Source: Antitrichia curtipendula
Lineage: Eukaryota; Streptophyta; Bryopsida; Hypnales; Leucodontaceae
Assembly (NCBI GenBank): GCA_951230915.1
Contig: OX579637.1
Coordinates: 27,218,001-27,282,000, forward strand
Direction of reading: 5' to 3'
DNA length: 64,000 bases
In this document: positions 45,839 through 56,514 of the stretch, piece by piece
Position numbering within the stretch: the first letter of the stretch is position 1
Layout of the letters: every line of letters starts with the position of its first letter
Made by a program: the position numbers and the translations under genes
Notes under the pieces: model-generated
The model's input: only the letters and a program-made list of their open reading frames with translations
Databases searched by the model: none
What the model was told of the DNA's origin: nothing

Positions 45839-47481
45839 CTATTGTCCATGACTATCTTGTGGGTCTATAGTATACCAATATTTTTTAAATGGAATTCTAG
45901 CAGGTTTATCTGTTTGAGCTGTCAATTGATGCTCTACTCTAGTTTTCAACCACTTTTTGTTTGTAAGAGCAAGTCCTAATCTATAGTTTTCTATTGGATT
46001 ATCTCTTGTATCAATATGGAGGGTTCCATGGATATATTTTTCACTTTTTACAAATAAACCTGCTCCATTATTGGTTTGAAATTTATATAGATATTGGTGG
46101 AGTGCAAATTGTCCATTTAAGGGATCTCTAGATGTAAACCATGTTATTATGGAGGATTCCATATCTAAAATATCAAGATGAGGCTTAATGAATGAGTTTT
46201 TACTAAAATGTAATTGACAAACATTTGTTGGATTTTCATCAAGACCAACATATATATGACTTGTATTGCTTGCTTGTTGTTGGAAGTGATGATTAATCTC
46301 TTGACCAAATGTTGATATGGCACTTTTCCATATATTACTTACAATTTCATCTCCAATGTCTTTGAATGTCTTTTATTGATGAAGAGATACCTTTTTTGAG
46401 TAATATGGAACAATACTGCCACTTGCATTAATCCCTGCATTTGAAAAATAACCATGACTAATATTTTTATAATTTCCACGTTGTGAGTTTTTGGCTTTTT
46501 TTTTACTTTTCTTTCCATAAAGAGGAGCTCCTTCATAATAAACATTTGCTAATCTTGATGTAGAGTTATATATACCTTCATTTAACAAATGTGGAACATA
46601 AATCAAAATAACATGATCCAACTTCAAGGATTTAGTATTAGGAGTAATCAGGACAGCATCAAATATTACAAGAGATTTTGATATGGTAGGTACTAAATTA
46701 TCATCTTGAAATATATCTTCTCACTTATACTCTTCATTCTTATATTCACTCATATTCCAATACGGTTTTGTATTGGTAGTGGCATCATTTTGATTTGGTA
46801 TATTTGAATAAGTTATATGCATTGTTATTCCCGTTGGTAGATTTAGGCTATGACAAGTAGAGTGATATAATATGCAATCTAATTGCACTTCACATTGTAT
46901 AATTAATTCCAATAGTGCTTTATCCTTTTTCATAGCAATATAGTTTTTGCAACCTTCGATAAGTGCATAATAATCTATTACATTTTGAATCATGAAACCT
47001 CGGCAAATCCATAAATTCAATAGAGGCTTACAATATATTTTGTAATCCCAATCCGTATGATTTGGACATAATTTAAACCTTCTCCCTTCATTTTTAAATC
47101 TATCAAGGCAATTATGACATATTTTATGACAATGATGTATAATTGTACTTTTGGATAGATCAACATCTTCACCATCAAATATTTTTCTAAAAGCTTGAGT
47201 TTTAATGTAAATTCACAAGGAATAACATACATTATAGAATGGCGTTGCCGCTTACGATGAGCAAAATAAGTGCATCCACCGGATTCAATTTCATTATAAT
47301 TCAATTCATATAGATTGTCATCTTTCAGAAGTCTCCTCCCTTCTAATTTGGCATACTCACATGGTTTAGGATGTGTGTGACTCTTTAAATTTTTATGTCT
47401 TTTAGGATTTGATGAAAAGGCCATTGTGCATGAAATTCTAAAATTCAAACCAAAGAAAATATATACTTTGTACAATAACAA
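45839..47481 (-). pseudogene. decayed gene with 2OG-Fe(II) oxygenase-like residue pattern
   Basis: Coding remnant from ATG ~47421 down to 45839. It holds one frameshift (~47205) and at least two in-frame stops (TGA 46721-46723, TAA 46373-46375). The N-terminal part is Lys/His-rich, followed by a Cys/His cluster (HHCHKICHNCLDRF, later CPNH) that looks like a zinc-binding site. The C-terminal part shows KPHLDILD (HxD, codons 46172-46180), YIHGT about 49 residues later (His at 46028-46030) and NYRLGLAL 17 residues further (Arg at 45980-45982). HxD..H..R is the iron and 2-oxoglutarate site order of the double-stranded beta-helix dioxygenases. Assignment rests on this pattern alone. The gene is very AT-rich. 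Confidence 0.5.
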
Positions 47482-47534
47482 GAATGCAAAAGATTAAGAA
47501 GCATATATAAAAACAAAATCCAAACTTCATTATG

Positions 47535-47858
47535 TACTAGTGTGGCCTTGTGCCGTTGGCCCAATTTTCATCCACTCTCGGTTCCACTCCTGGTTCCACT
47601 CCCAATACCAAGAACGCCACCAAAATCAAAATCAAAATTGTTTTCTAATTTTTTAATCAATAAATACTTCAAAATTCAATAACTTTTGCACCGTAGCTCC
47701 AAACGCCATGAAACCAAGCCGGTGCACCCCTTCTTGTCGAGGGCTTTCCGATGGTACCAAGCACGTGGCCGGGGGATGCACGGTCCGGGAGATCTCAACG
47801 TGACAAAACAAAAAAAACAAAAAAACAAAAAAACAAACAAAAAAGCCTAATTTAAGGT
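47535..47858 (-). repeat. dispersed repeat with (GTTT)n head, copy 2, inverted
   Basis: Inverted counterpart of 3850-4245. It runs from ctagtgtggccttgtgcc to gatctcaacgtgacaaaac followed by an A/C-rich run and cctaatttaaggta. The two copies share both termini. Confidence 0.6.
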
Positions 47859-48080
47859 ATAGATACATAGCTAATGAAAGTAAAAGTAATGCTCTAATAT
47901 AAAAGTGAAATACAAAAAATAAAAATCTTAAAATAAAAGTTATAAAATAAAATTCTTAAAATAAAATTCTTAAATTTAACATTCTTAAAATAAAATTTAA
48001 AAAAAAAAAAATTTAAAATAAAAGACTTAAAAATAAAAGATGCCATATTTAACTACTTTTGGACTATTCAAAGTCCAAAA
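47859..48080. other. AT-rich spacer
   Basis: A- and T-rich with repeated aaaataaaattcttaaa phrases; no gene. Confidence 0.5.
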
Positions 48081-48084
48081 TTTA

Positions 48085-48500
48085 AAATCTCCCGATGCAT
48101 GGTGTTAGGGAATACACCGGGAGATTTCTGTACACAATGAAGTTTATTTTTGTGAAGGCATTGCAAGGCTTCCGAGAGGTTCATTGAAGCACAGCAACAT
48201 GGATCTTAGGATATACCTGAACTGCAAATGTGAAGTAGAGAGCCTTCGAATGGCTGCTTGGTATTTGGCAAGACATCGGGAGATATCCAGATACATTGAA
48301 GTTCATTTTGTTGAGGGTGTTCACATGCTCCCAAGAGGTCAATTACAGCCCATGAACATGCATCTCAGGATATACATGAAATGTGAATACACATTAGTAC
48401 ATAGCCTGTGATGCATGGTGGTAGGGTGCTGCAGAACCCCCGAGAGGTCAATTGCACTCAAACTTATATGTCAGGGATGATATAAACTCTGAATGATGCT
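48085..48500. repeat. three diverged ~125-165-bp tandem units with CGGGAGAT motifs
   Basis: Units centred at ~48170, ~48331 and ~48438 share ccgagaggtcaattg, then catggatctcaggatatac, then gaa(a)tgtgaa. Half-palindromes ctcccgatg and caccgggagat occur at 48089 and 48116, and catcgggagatatcc near 48270. The array lies 3' of the DUF7869-like gene. Confidence 0.6.
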
Positions 48501-48855
48501 ACAAGTTTGAATGCAGGTTCCAAACGTGGGAAGTGAAGATGAATATTGAGAATAGTAAGTGGCAATGAAAAAAAAGTCTTGCAACATTGTAGTAATCCCA
48601 CAGGAGATTGAGTAGAAGAAAAGAAAGAATAGCAAAGGAAACAAACCATGGACATTTGCTACGACTACGACATGGGATGTGGAAGGTGCCCTCGAGGAAT
48701 AACAAGAATCGCACATTCTGGTATTTATTGATAAAATAAACCCATCCTACTCACATCAGCTTCTAGTACCACCACTAGTAACTTCCGTAAAAGACATAAG
48801 AAACCATTTACCAAAGAAAAGGACGGGGCCATTGTGAAGCCGAAGGAAACAAACC

Positions 48856-48924
48856 ATCGGGAAATATCCCGATAGTGCCACGGTCACTTTAGACAAAGAA
48901 AAGCATCGGGAGACCTCCCGATGC
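48856..48924. repeat. two CGGGA/TCCCG palindromes, 3' of DUF7869-like gene
   Basis: At 48856-48873 atcggga-aata-tcccgat. At 48903-48924 gcatcgggag-ac-ctcccgatgc has perfect 10-base arms. The second ends 29 bases from the last codon of the DUF7869-like gene. Confidence 0.8.
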
Positions 48925-50881
48925 TCGTGGTGGGCCACAAGACGTTAGTCGATCAGGGATCCACCTCGTTTGCCCTATTCAAATTCGCCTGGGCAGCCTC
49001 TCTGCTTTTCTTAGGAATAGTACGTGATTTTGGGTTAACTTTCTTGGACCAATTGGCGTACAGTGCACAAGATGCGTCCACCCAAATGGGAGGCCTGTTC
49101 TCAACAACCCATTTCCCATACCAACAATTCCGGTACATCAATTCCAAGTTACTTTCGGAATTATCTGGTCTCCAATACTGGAGGATGAACTTCCCGCTGT
49201 TCTCATGCCCTTCCTCTCTGCAGACGTCGGACAGTGCTCTTCCTTGCCAGACAGCACATACTAAGGGGTCTTCAGGTCTGAGCAAAACCCATGAACCCAG
49301 TCGAATATCAACCCAAGGATTAAAGCTTTCCCTTGGCGCCTCGTTTGCGGGTCCGCAATAAGGTTCAGAGTCCTCTTCTTCAGGAACCATGTCGACAGGG
49401 TTGATGGTCAGCCCCTGGCAAGAGGATTCCCGCAACCTCCAATCGTACTTTGGCCAAAAGCCTTCAACCAATTCCGAAGGACAATCGGGAAGGGGCTCCT
49501 TGAGCTCACTCAACACACGTTTCCAATAATCGACGTATGGCGTGAAGGCGACCGCAAATCCCTCGCATTTGGACATTCCGTTTCGCCAATACTCAATGTA
49601 CTTCTCGATTCCTAACAGAATCAAACCCTTGCTTAAGGTCGCTTTCCGTGCCGCCTCCACCGCCTTCTCTTGATTTCCCGTGGCTTCCGGAACTTCGCTA
49701 CCCCACATAGGCTTGAATGGAACAGGCTTAGGGCAACCTCGAGGGAGTGTCGCACGACCCATGCGATCTTTCTTCCACAAGCATCGAGAAGGTGTATCGG
49801 ATGGTAGCCACTGTGAATCAACTGCAGACTTCTTGTACTTCATGACGGGGATTCCATCACCATCCACGTAGAACCGGAAAAGGTGCATCTCTCCCAAACC
49901 AATTAGTTTAGCCGTACCACTGTACAGGTATCCCTTGACGAAGGACTTGAAATCCCCCACCTCCTGGATGAATTCCGGCATGAATGACAATTCCTGGGAC
50001 TCCATGAACGACTTCATGAGGTCGGCGACAACAAATGTATTCTTGCTCTTTAAAGCCTTCGAGAGGTGGCTGAAATACGCATCAATATCTTCGTGAGTAT
50101 GTCCGATTAGTAGAAAACCGACTTGAATTTCTTTGAAGACTCCTCACGCAGTAAGCAAAGACAAGAACGCCATGAGGTACTGGTTCTTGTTATCCTTGGC
50201 GGAATTGTCAAGCTGAAGATAGAGCTTGCGAGGAAGGGGACTAGATCCACGACGAACTTCCTGTGGTATCAACTTCAAGGCGTCCATACACCGAGATTTC
50301 CCTTTGAGTAGCGCGTCGAACAATGCATTTGCAGGCGTATAGGGAAAGAGGTCGCCCGTCTCCCGAATTGGTGGACCTTCAAGTCGCCTGAACAGTCTAG
50401 TCAACGATGAAATGGTGAAGTTTGAGTCGCCTGGCCAGCACGCTGGTGCATAATGTGCATACGCACCATCGGCATGACCGTGAGCCACCATTCCAGTTAC
50501 ACTCATGGGAAGCTGACCCAAACCTTGTGTGGCTTTCGTCGTCACCCGCATTCTCGGAAGAGCCGTCTTCCGTGTGTCCATCTTGTCATGAATAATACAC
50601 AGTATCTCTTGAGGGTTTCTTCGGGATTCCTCACGCCAGGAGGCATAAAGACGACGGCAGGATGCTTGATGATTAAGATGTTCAGTTCGCTGCTTCATGA
50701 ACTCCACGAAATCCGAGCTTCCTTTTGGTGATTTTAGAAGGAACTGTTGCAGTTCGTCGCACTTCATACACTTCGCAAAAGAGCTCCCGACAGGCTTAAT
50801 GGAGACGTTGTTGAAGTGCTCCTTCTTTATTCTACTAACAGTTGTTTGGCTAACGGGAGGAAGGCCATACTCCACATTCAA

Positions 50882-51240
50882 CTGCAATTTCCAAAAAACA
50901 GAAGCATAAGCATCGAAGGCAGTAACTTTATGAAAATTCATAAACAAACACAAGTGAAGAGAACATGAGCAATGAGGGTATTCCACTGCAGACAACAACA
51001 TCGGGAGATATCCCGCTGATTAGATAAATGCATTGATGTCCTACAGTAAAACTCATCGGGAGATATCCCGATGAGTGAACCAGCCAAATGTAGTACTGTG
51101 GCAGGGAGATGTCCCGCAGACGGAATAAAGTAAGTGAAGGCACTATACACAAGCTCAACGGGATATTTCTCGATGACCTTGCAGTCCGAGAAATCCATCA
51201 ATAATGATAACAAACATAAGTGACGGGTCTATGGAATGAC
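50882..51240 (-). other. predicted 359-bp intron of the DUF7869-like gene
   Basis: The donor follows codon GAG (AATGAG|GTCATT) and the acceptor is AAATTGCAG|TTGAATG, both phase 0. Joining them gives ANE-LNVEYGLPP without changing frame. The next in-frame stop lies just inside the intron, and the intron holds four palindromic boxes. Confidence 0.65.
50999..51175. repeat. cluster of CGGGA/TCCCG palindromes in the intron
   Basis: catcgggagatatcccgctg (~51000), actcatcggga-gata-tcccgatgagt with perfect 11-base arms (51051-51076), a worn copy gcagggagatgtcccg (~51101), and caacgggatatttctcgatg (~51156). Confidence 0.8.
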
Positions 51241-52918
51241 CTCATTGGCGTCAGCATGAACGCGTTTCCAATTGTTCCCAGCAGGCAGGAACTTAAGCGT
51301 GTCCACTCTTCCATGTCCAATGCACCGCATTTGGTGCGGCATCTGGTCAGCAGTGTTGTCGATGATCGCTTTCATTGTACCAGTGACCTGCACAGTTTGA
51401 AGTCGAGGCCGCTTAACTCCCTTGTTCCCGTGAGTGGAAGAAACAATGCCTTCCTTGTACTTGTCAATGTAATTGTGATAGGTCGACTTCGGGATTCCGT
51501 GAATAATGTACCACGCTGTGGCACAAACTTCTACTTCTTCCAGCGTAATGTACTTCCGCTTCCGTGTCCACGGTACGGTATGCAGTTGTCCACCAACAGC
51601 GATTCCATACTCTCGACGCTCTTCAAAAGACTTAGAGAAGTATCTCTCCCTGACCTTCAGCGATTCCTCACGGGGGAAAAGTTGGCAGCAATGACGGTCG
51701 CAGCAATTTTGCAAGCTGACCTTCTGAATTTCGAAGTCTGTCGTCTTGCGCATGGACTGTGTCTCCTTCTGACTGAGGGAGGGTCGACGAACTATGAAGC
51801 GATAGGGCGCCTTCTGTCTTCCACCCAAATAGGCAAGGGGATCTGGTACATTAGGGATGGCGAAGAAGTGGTCAACGATATCCTTTAAGCAGCGACCACC
51901 AGGGAACCAGCAATCCGAAAGGGGCCAGCGAGCATGGGTCATAATCGAGTCTGGATTACCCTGAAAAACGTCAAGGACTGTCACACCTACGTGGCCCACA
52001 CCTAGGGTAGAACTTTGAAAATAATCATCCGCCCTCCAGCAAGTAATTCGACCTGACGCTTGGAGGACCCCTAAGGAATCCATTAGATGCACCTCAAGGC
52101 CGATCCAGTCATCTTGACGAATGAATGCGCTTCTATCCACATTGGGCTCTGAAATAACCTTGACGATGTTGGCTGCCCTCCACAACACTGTCCTGTTCTG
52201 AACATCCCCCAACGTCTGCAGACCTCTCTAGCAAGGAGAGACCCTAATATGTTGAGCTTCTAGGACGACCGTTGAAGGCCTCACCAGAACGAACACCCAC
52301 GGCTCAAACGGGATCGGCACACCCAGCCACTCGCCTTGAGGACGGGCCTCCACAAGAACACCCACTCCAACTTCGCCAAATCCCGGGAGGTAAAGCCTCA
52401 CTACGTCACCATCGTTCAGCGGAGAAGTCCGTGCAGAAGAATCCTGAGAGTCCGCGTCCCCGGCGGATTCGCCAACATATGGAGTGATGGCATCATGAAG
52501 AGAATCACAGTACAAAACCATTGTCTCTGCCGAAGTGAATCCAGAAATCATATAGCGCAACAGCATAACCAGAAGTGAACCTGGCGAAAGAAATTAAGAT
52601 TATTAGTCCATATTGTACTATTCACTGAACGACGATAGACAAGCGAGATGTGCTGATTTATTCTTCGGCACAGTCACTTGTGGAGTTTGCGCCCTTAGCC
52701 GAGGTGGGGTGGGGTTTCACTGCTGTAGTACAACAACAAGAATGGAAAAAAAATACAGATGTGATACTGTCATTGGGAATATGAAAGTGGTGTACCTAAC
52801 GTTTGAGGTCAACGAAAGGTCAATTGAAGGAACAATAATATGATTTCGATTCTGGAATTCTTAGATATTACCGTATACGGTATAAAACATTGACCAACTG
52901 CAGATATAAAGAGGTAAT

Positions 52919-53017
52919 AGCGGGATATCTCCCGTTGGGAACAACGGGATATCTCCCGCTGGAAACAAAGGAAGACTTCTCTTGATAAGTTTTTGACAGC
53001 GGGAAATATCCCGTTGA
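52919..53017. repeat. CGGGA/TCCCG palindromes 5' of DUF7869-like gene
   Basis: agcgggatatctcccgtt (52919-52936) and aacgggatatctcccgct (52943-52960) stand back to back; a third, cagcgggaaatatcccgttg, is at ~52998-53017. The same box occurs within and behind the gene. Confidence 0.8.
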
Positions 53018-53608
53018 TTTCAATGAGGGAAAGGACCTCATCATCTTCCGGAGATGGACGGCACCAGTATACGACGTCGACTACGTAGGAAAGGCAATAC
53101 TCGTAGTGTACGACCGTATAACTACAGGAGGCTGACGACTACACTATTACGGCTTATGATTTTGTTGCTTTCTGTACTGAGGCAGCGACCAGGATTGGTC
53201 TGCTCTGCAGAGAATAACATTATAAACCGACATTGCTAGTGCCACTGAATATAGCCGCTTATAGCAGTGTGCCAAGCACAAGCAAACGGTTGTGCCCACA
53301 TTCTGTACTATTTCAGCAATGCGCGCACTAATCCTATTTCACCACATAGCACTTATGCGATACGGAACTAATGCTTCATACGGAACTAATGCTTCATACT
53401 TGCAGGGCTACGACGAATCAACAACCTCCTCACAATCCACAGGCGCTGCCAAGGACCGACAGCATGGTTTCTCCACCCCTCGAGCGCCACTGCTCCTTCA
53501 CGTGCGCCCGCAAAAAAGAAGGAAGGTCGCCTGTAGGATTCGCGACATTGGGCTGGATGTTGGAGCTCCTGTTTCCCGCCTACATTTGGATTGGGTCTAC
53601 CTGCATTT
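53018..53608. other. upstream sequence, no gene supported
   Basis: Contains a 17-base duplication (atacggaactaatgctt, ~53359-53392) and several short palindromes such as gtatacgacgtcgac. It may hold the outer end of the DUF7869-like element, but no inverted terminus was found. Confidence 0.35.
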
Positions 53609-53977
53609 TCACCAACACGTGCACTCTTCATAGTCCTGCACCAATGTGTACAGGTAGAATCTTAAGATGCGGTCATGCTTATGGAATGTTGACTGCATTC
53701 CCGTGCGCAAGGTCTTACTGACTACAGACTTGTCGCGCGTGACTTCCTCTGCACGATATTCGAAGCCATTGGAGATTTTCAAATGAATACGTGCGGCCTT
53801 TGAATTCAAATCTACTCGAGATTCTTCAACCCTGCTGCATTCACTGCGGTTTAGGATGACTCGTTGAAGCTCCGGAATTGGCATTTCTCGGGAAGAAGAA
53901 TCAACATTAATCACTCTCGCATTGTCCCCTCTATAATTGCATGCGGACTGCTGCTTTATTCCTTTCTTCTGACACAA
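53609..53977 (-). CDS. possible upstream exon or small gene, unrecognised
   Basis: A 122-codon minus-strand frame with balanced, protein-like composition (NARVINVDSSS, KISNGFEYRAEEVTRDKSVVSK, HDRILRFYLYTLVQDYEEC). It lies ~1 kb upstream of the DUF7869-like gene on the same strand, and the region at 52584 (ttctttcgccag) could serve as the acceptor of a following exon, but no donor joins the two in phase. It may be a separate gene remnant. Confidence 0.3.
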   Translation of the reverse strand: MCQKKGIKQQSACNYRGDNARVINVDSSSREMPIPELQRVILNRSECSRVEESRVDLNSKAARIHLKISNGFEYRAEEVTRDKSVVSKTLRTGMQSTFHKHDRILRFYLYTLVQDYEECTCW

Positions 53978-54580
53978 TTGAAAGCGAATTTTTATGCAAT
54001 TGGCATCATAAAATGCTTGGCAGATAGAAGTGGCCTCGCATGAAGAGCGGTTCTATGGTCGGAAAATTCGAAAAGATGCTGGCTTCCTAACAAAGAACAT
54101 GATGCACGGGTACATTTTCGAAAGGTCGCAGAATTCAATGACCACTGCATTTCTACATCAAGTTTACCTAACTAATTCCACAAACGTCCAAAACACATGA
54201 AAAAACTTGTCTTCCATGCGAAATCCGTTTTGCTTCATAAAAAAATTTACTGAAAATTGTTTCTAGGAGCTCACCTTCCCCCAAAAGACTACTAGCTCTC
54301 ACAATTTTGTTAATGACTTCACAAAACACAGTACAATATATACCATGTAGTTTATTAATCCATGCCGTGCGCGTTGTCCATCTGTAGGATAAGGACTTTA
54401 GGTAACCCGGGTGGGTGGGAGGGACATCCCTAAACAGGGCCTTTCCTATAAATAACATACAAATCCATTTCTAAAAAGAACCATACAAGTCATAGATAGT
54501 ATATAACAGAATGGAGAACCCTCACATCCCATCAACAAGCCATCACATTCCTCATATCAATAATACATCTCTATAGTCAA
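53978..54580. other. spacer, no gene seen
   Basis: No supported frame. Confidence 0.4.
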
Positions 54581-54589
54581 TTCTTACAG

Positions 54590-54760
54590 AGAAGTATATA
54601 CTTTATAAAGACCAAATAAAGATCACATCATTATCATTAAATGGTACAATATCCATCAAATCAACATAACACTTCTTGACACAAAATCCCCAAAGAAGTA
54701 TATGTTGAAAAGTACCAAATAAAGATCACATCAATATCCTTAAAAGGTACAACAATAGCA
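54590..54760. repeat. ~103-bp direct repeat, two copies
   Basis: agtatat followed by accaaataaagatcacatca and aaaaggtacaa occurs twice, at ~54593 and ~54697. Confidence 0.6.
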
Positions 54761-55437
54761 AACTTAAAAAGTCAATTAAATAGAGTCTGGTCACAAAATC
54801 ATGCTGTGAACTAAATCCTTTAAACAAAGTGACTTAGAACCCCATAATAACAAAAATTGTTGCCAAGGTCTTGGAGAGAGCCGCCATAATGATTTAACCA
54901 AAGAGGCTATGGACCTCACCTGTCCCCATGACAAACCCAACATCAGGATGTTAGTAAGTCGTAGACAAGGTGTCTACAGCCCATAGCAGCGTGTTATTGC
55001 AATCACAATAGAAAAATCAACCTAGCAAAGCTCTATACATCAAACAAGAACCAAAACAACAAATTGTAAATCACAGTCTAACACATGGTACATCATAAGA
55101 GACCTGTGTAGAAGCCATCTCTAGTCCTCACACCCAACACTCGTAGTCACATCTACCACCTTGTGAGAGCCAGCCAACAAAACTCAATTGTGCAAGCTCA
55201 AGAGTAGTTTCAATCCCTTATATACCCACCATGGTCAGCCATGGTTAGGTTTAGTCCAAGTCTCAAGTCCCAAAGAAGCATGCCTTGGCCTCCAAGAAAC
55301 TATATTATTAGTCAAGTCAATCAAACTTATCCAAGAAGGCATCCCAAATTAGGATAAATTCAAACCTTCACTACACTTGGATTATTTAGGACCCCACATA
55401 AAAATCAATAGCTACCAATCAGTGCCTAGGTATGGTA
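54761..55437. other. spacer, no gene seen
   Basis: No supported coding region. Confidence 0.4.
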
Positions 55438-55540
55438 CAACCAATGATGTGCCAGACACGTCTATAGTGACAACCAATGATGTGCCAGACACGTCTATAG
55501 TGACAACCAATGATGTGCCAGACACGTTTATAGTGACAAC
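55438..55540 (+). repeat. 33-bp tandem repeat
   Basis: Three near-identical copies of a 33-bp unit starting accaatgatgtgccagacac. A multiple of three, so the plus frame reads TTNDVPDTSIV three times inside a 71-codon frame of unknown status. Confidence 0.85.
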
Positions 55541-55577
55541 CAAGGAGACTAGTCAAGTCAAACTGCCTTGTGCCATA

Positions 55578-55662
55578 CACCATCCAGCATAGAAGCTTCT
55601 AATTTTTCACCCCCTATACCATCCAGCATAGAAGTTTCTAATTTTTCACCCCCTATACCAGA
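55578..55662. repeat. ~40-bp direct repeat, two copies
   Basis: ccatccagcatagaagcttc followed by taatttttcaccccctata occurs twice in tandem with one base change. Confidence 0.8.
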
Positions 55663-56514
55663 TTTAAATTAAGACTACTCATACAAAGAAAAAATTGCAC
55701 TTGTATGGTATGGTCTAAGCCAAGTATGTAAAATCAATTTCTATGGCTCAAGGACCCATAAAGACCCCTCCAAAAAACAAAAGAAGGTCATAATTTATAG
55801 TATGGTGTCATAGAATAGACAATGGCTAACAATTTTTAGGAAAAAACTACTACAAGGGAATTTTAAATAAACGGGAGGGTGGGTGGGACTTCCAGGTTAA
55901 AACTACTAATGGTAAGTGGTTAAACCAACTCCAACCAAAGTTTTCACAATTAAAAGCAAATTACCAATGGCAAAACAAAAATAGGCCATTAAATTGCTTG
56001 AAGTTTTAATAAGGGGCCAGCCTCTTTAAAAACAACATAATCACCAAAGGGGGTAAAAAACCACCAACTCCTTTGTTAAACCTAGACTATTAGAAATGCA
56101 TAATGTGACATGATTGAGGGTTTGGGGTTTAGGGTTTAGGGTTTTAGGCTTCGGGCTTCAGCTTTGGATTTATGGATTACGGTTTAATGAGTTCAAGATT
56201 AAGGTTTCAGGACATTCACAAAACAATTGTAAAACCACTTGGGGGTGTTGTTTGGTTTATATTCTAGAGGCAACGCAAAGTTCAACGTATTTGAGGGCTG
56301 ACATTTCTTTCAAAGGTTTTGGTTGAAGCTTTCTTGATGGTGCACATTCTTTCTTCATTAAGTGTTTTTTGCCATTCATTCTTGAACCTAAAACATGATG
56401 GTGCACATTCTTGCTTCTTTAAGTATTTTATTTCATTCATTTATGAACTTAAAAGAAAAGGTTCTAGTCTTTAAGTATTGAAGGGTATATTTCAATTTTT
56501 TACTTACTTCATTT
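55663..56514. other. spacer with a telomere-type tract
   Basis: gggtttggggtttagggtttagg at ~56118-56145 is a short TTTAGGG-type tract. Otherwise nothing supported. Confidence 0.5.

Larger units (their letters stand above)
48953..52566 (-). pseudogene. DUF7869-like gene, putative DDE-type transposase
   Basis: Minus-strand gene in one frame per exon. From ATG 52566: an SH3-like segment (LNDGDVVRLYLPGFGEVG), TAG at 52228-52230, then a long stretch with a Cys cluster (NCCDRHCC) and a helix-turn-helix-like block (TLEEVEVCATAWYIIHG). An intron is predicted at 50882-51240 (GAG|GT..CAG). Exon 3 has CMKC plus HLNHQASC, then ILCIIHDKMD, LQLDNSAKDNKN, and after TGA 50144-50146 IGHTHEDIDAYF. The C-terminal part has a second barrel-like block (GSWVLLRPEDPLVC). 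The HDK/LDN/HEDID order resembles three acidic sites of an RNase H-like fold, as in DDE transposases. I recall the LDN..NKN and GHTHEDID blocks as typical of proteins labelled DUF7869; this was not searched. Both stops are one transition from CAG or CGA, so the copy is a young pseudogene. An extra 5' exon may exist. Confidence 0.65.

Noticed and set aside
48953..52566. Reading the two in-frame stops as a changed genetic code or recoding
   Set aside because: Other genes in the window stop at the same codons normally (gene B ends TGA), and all stops fit simple transitions.
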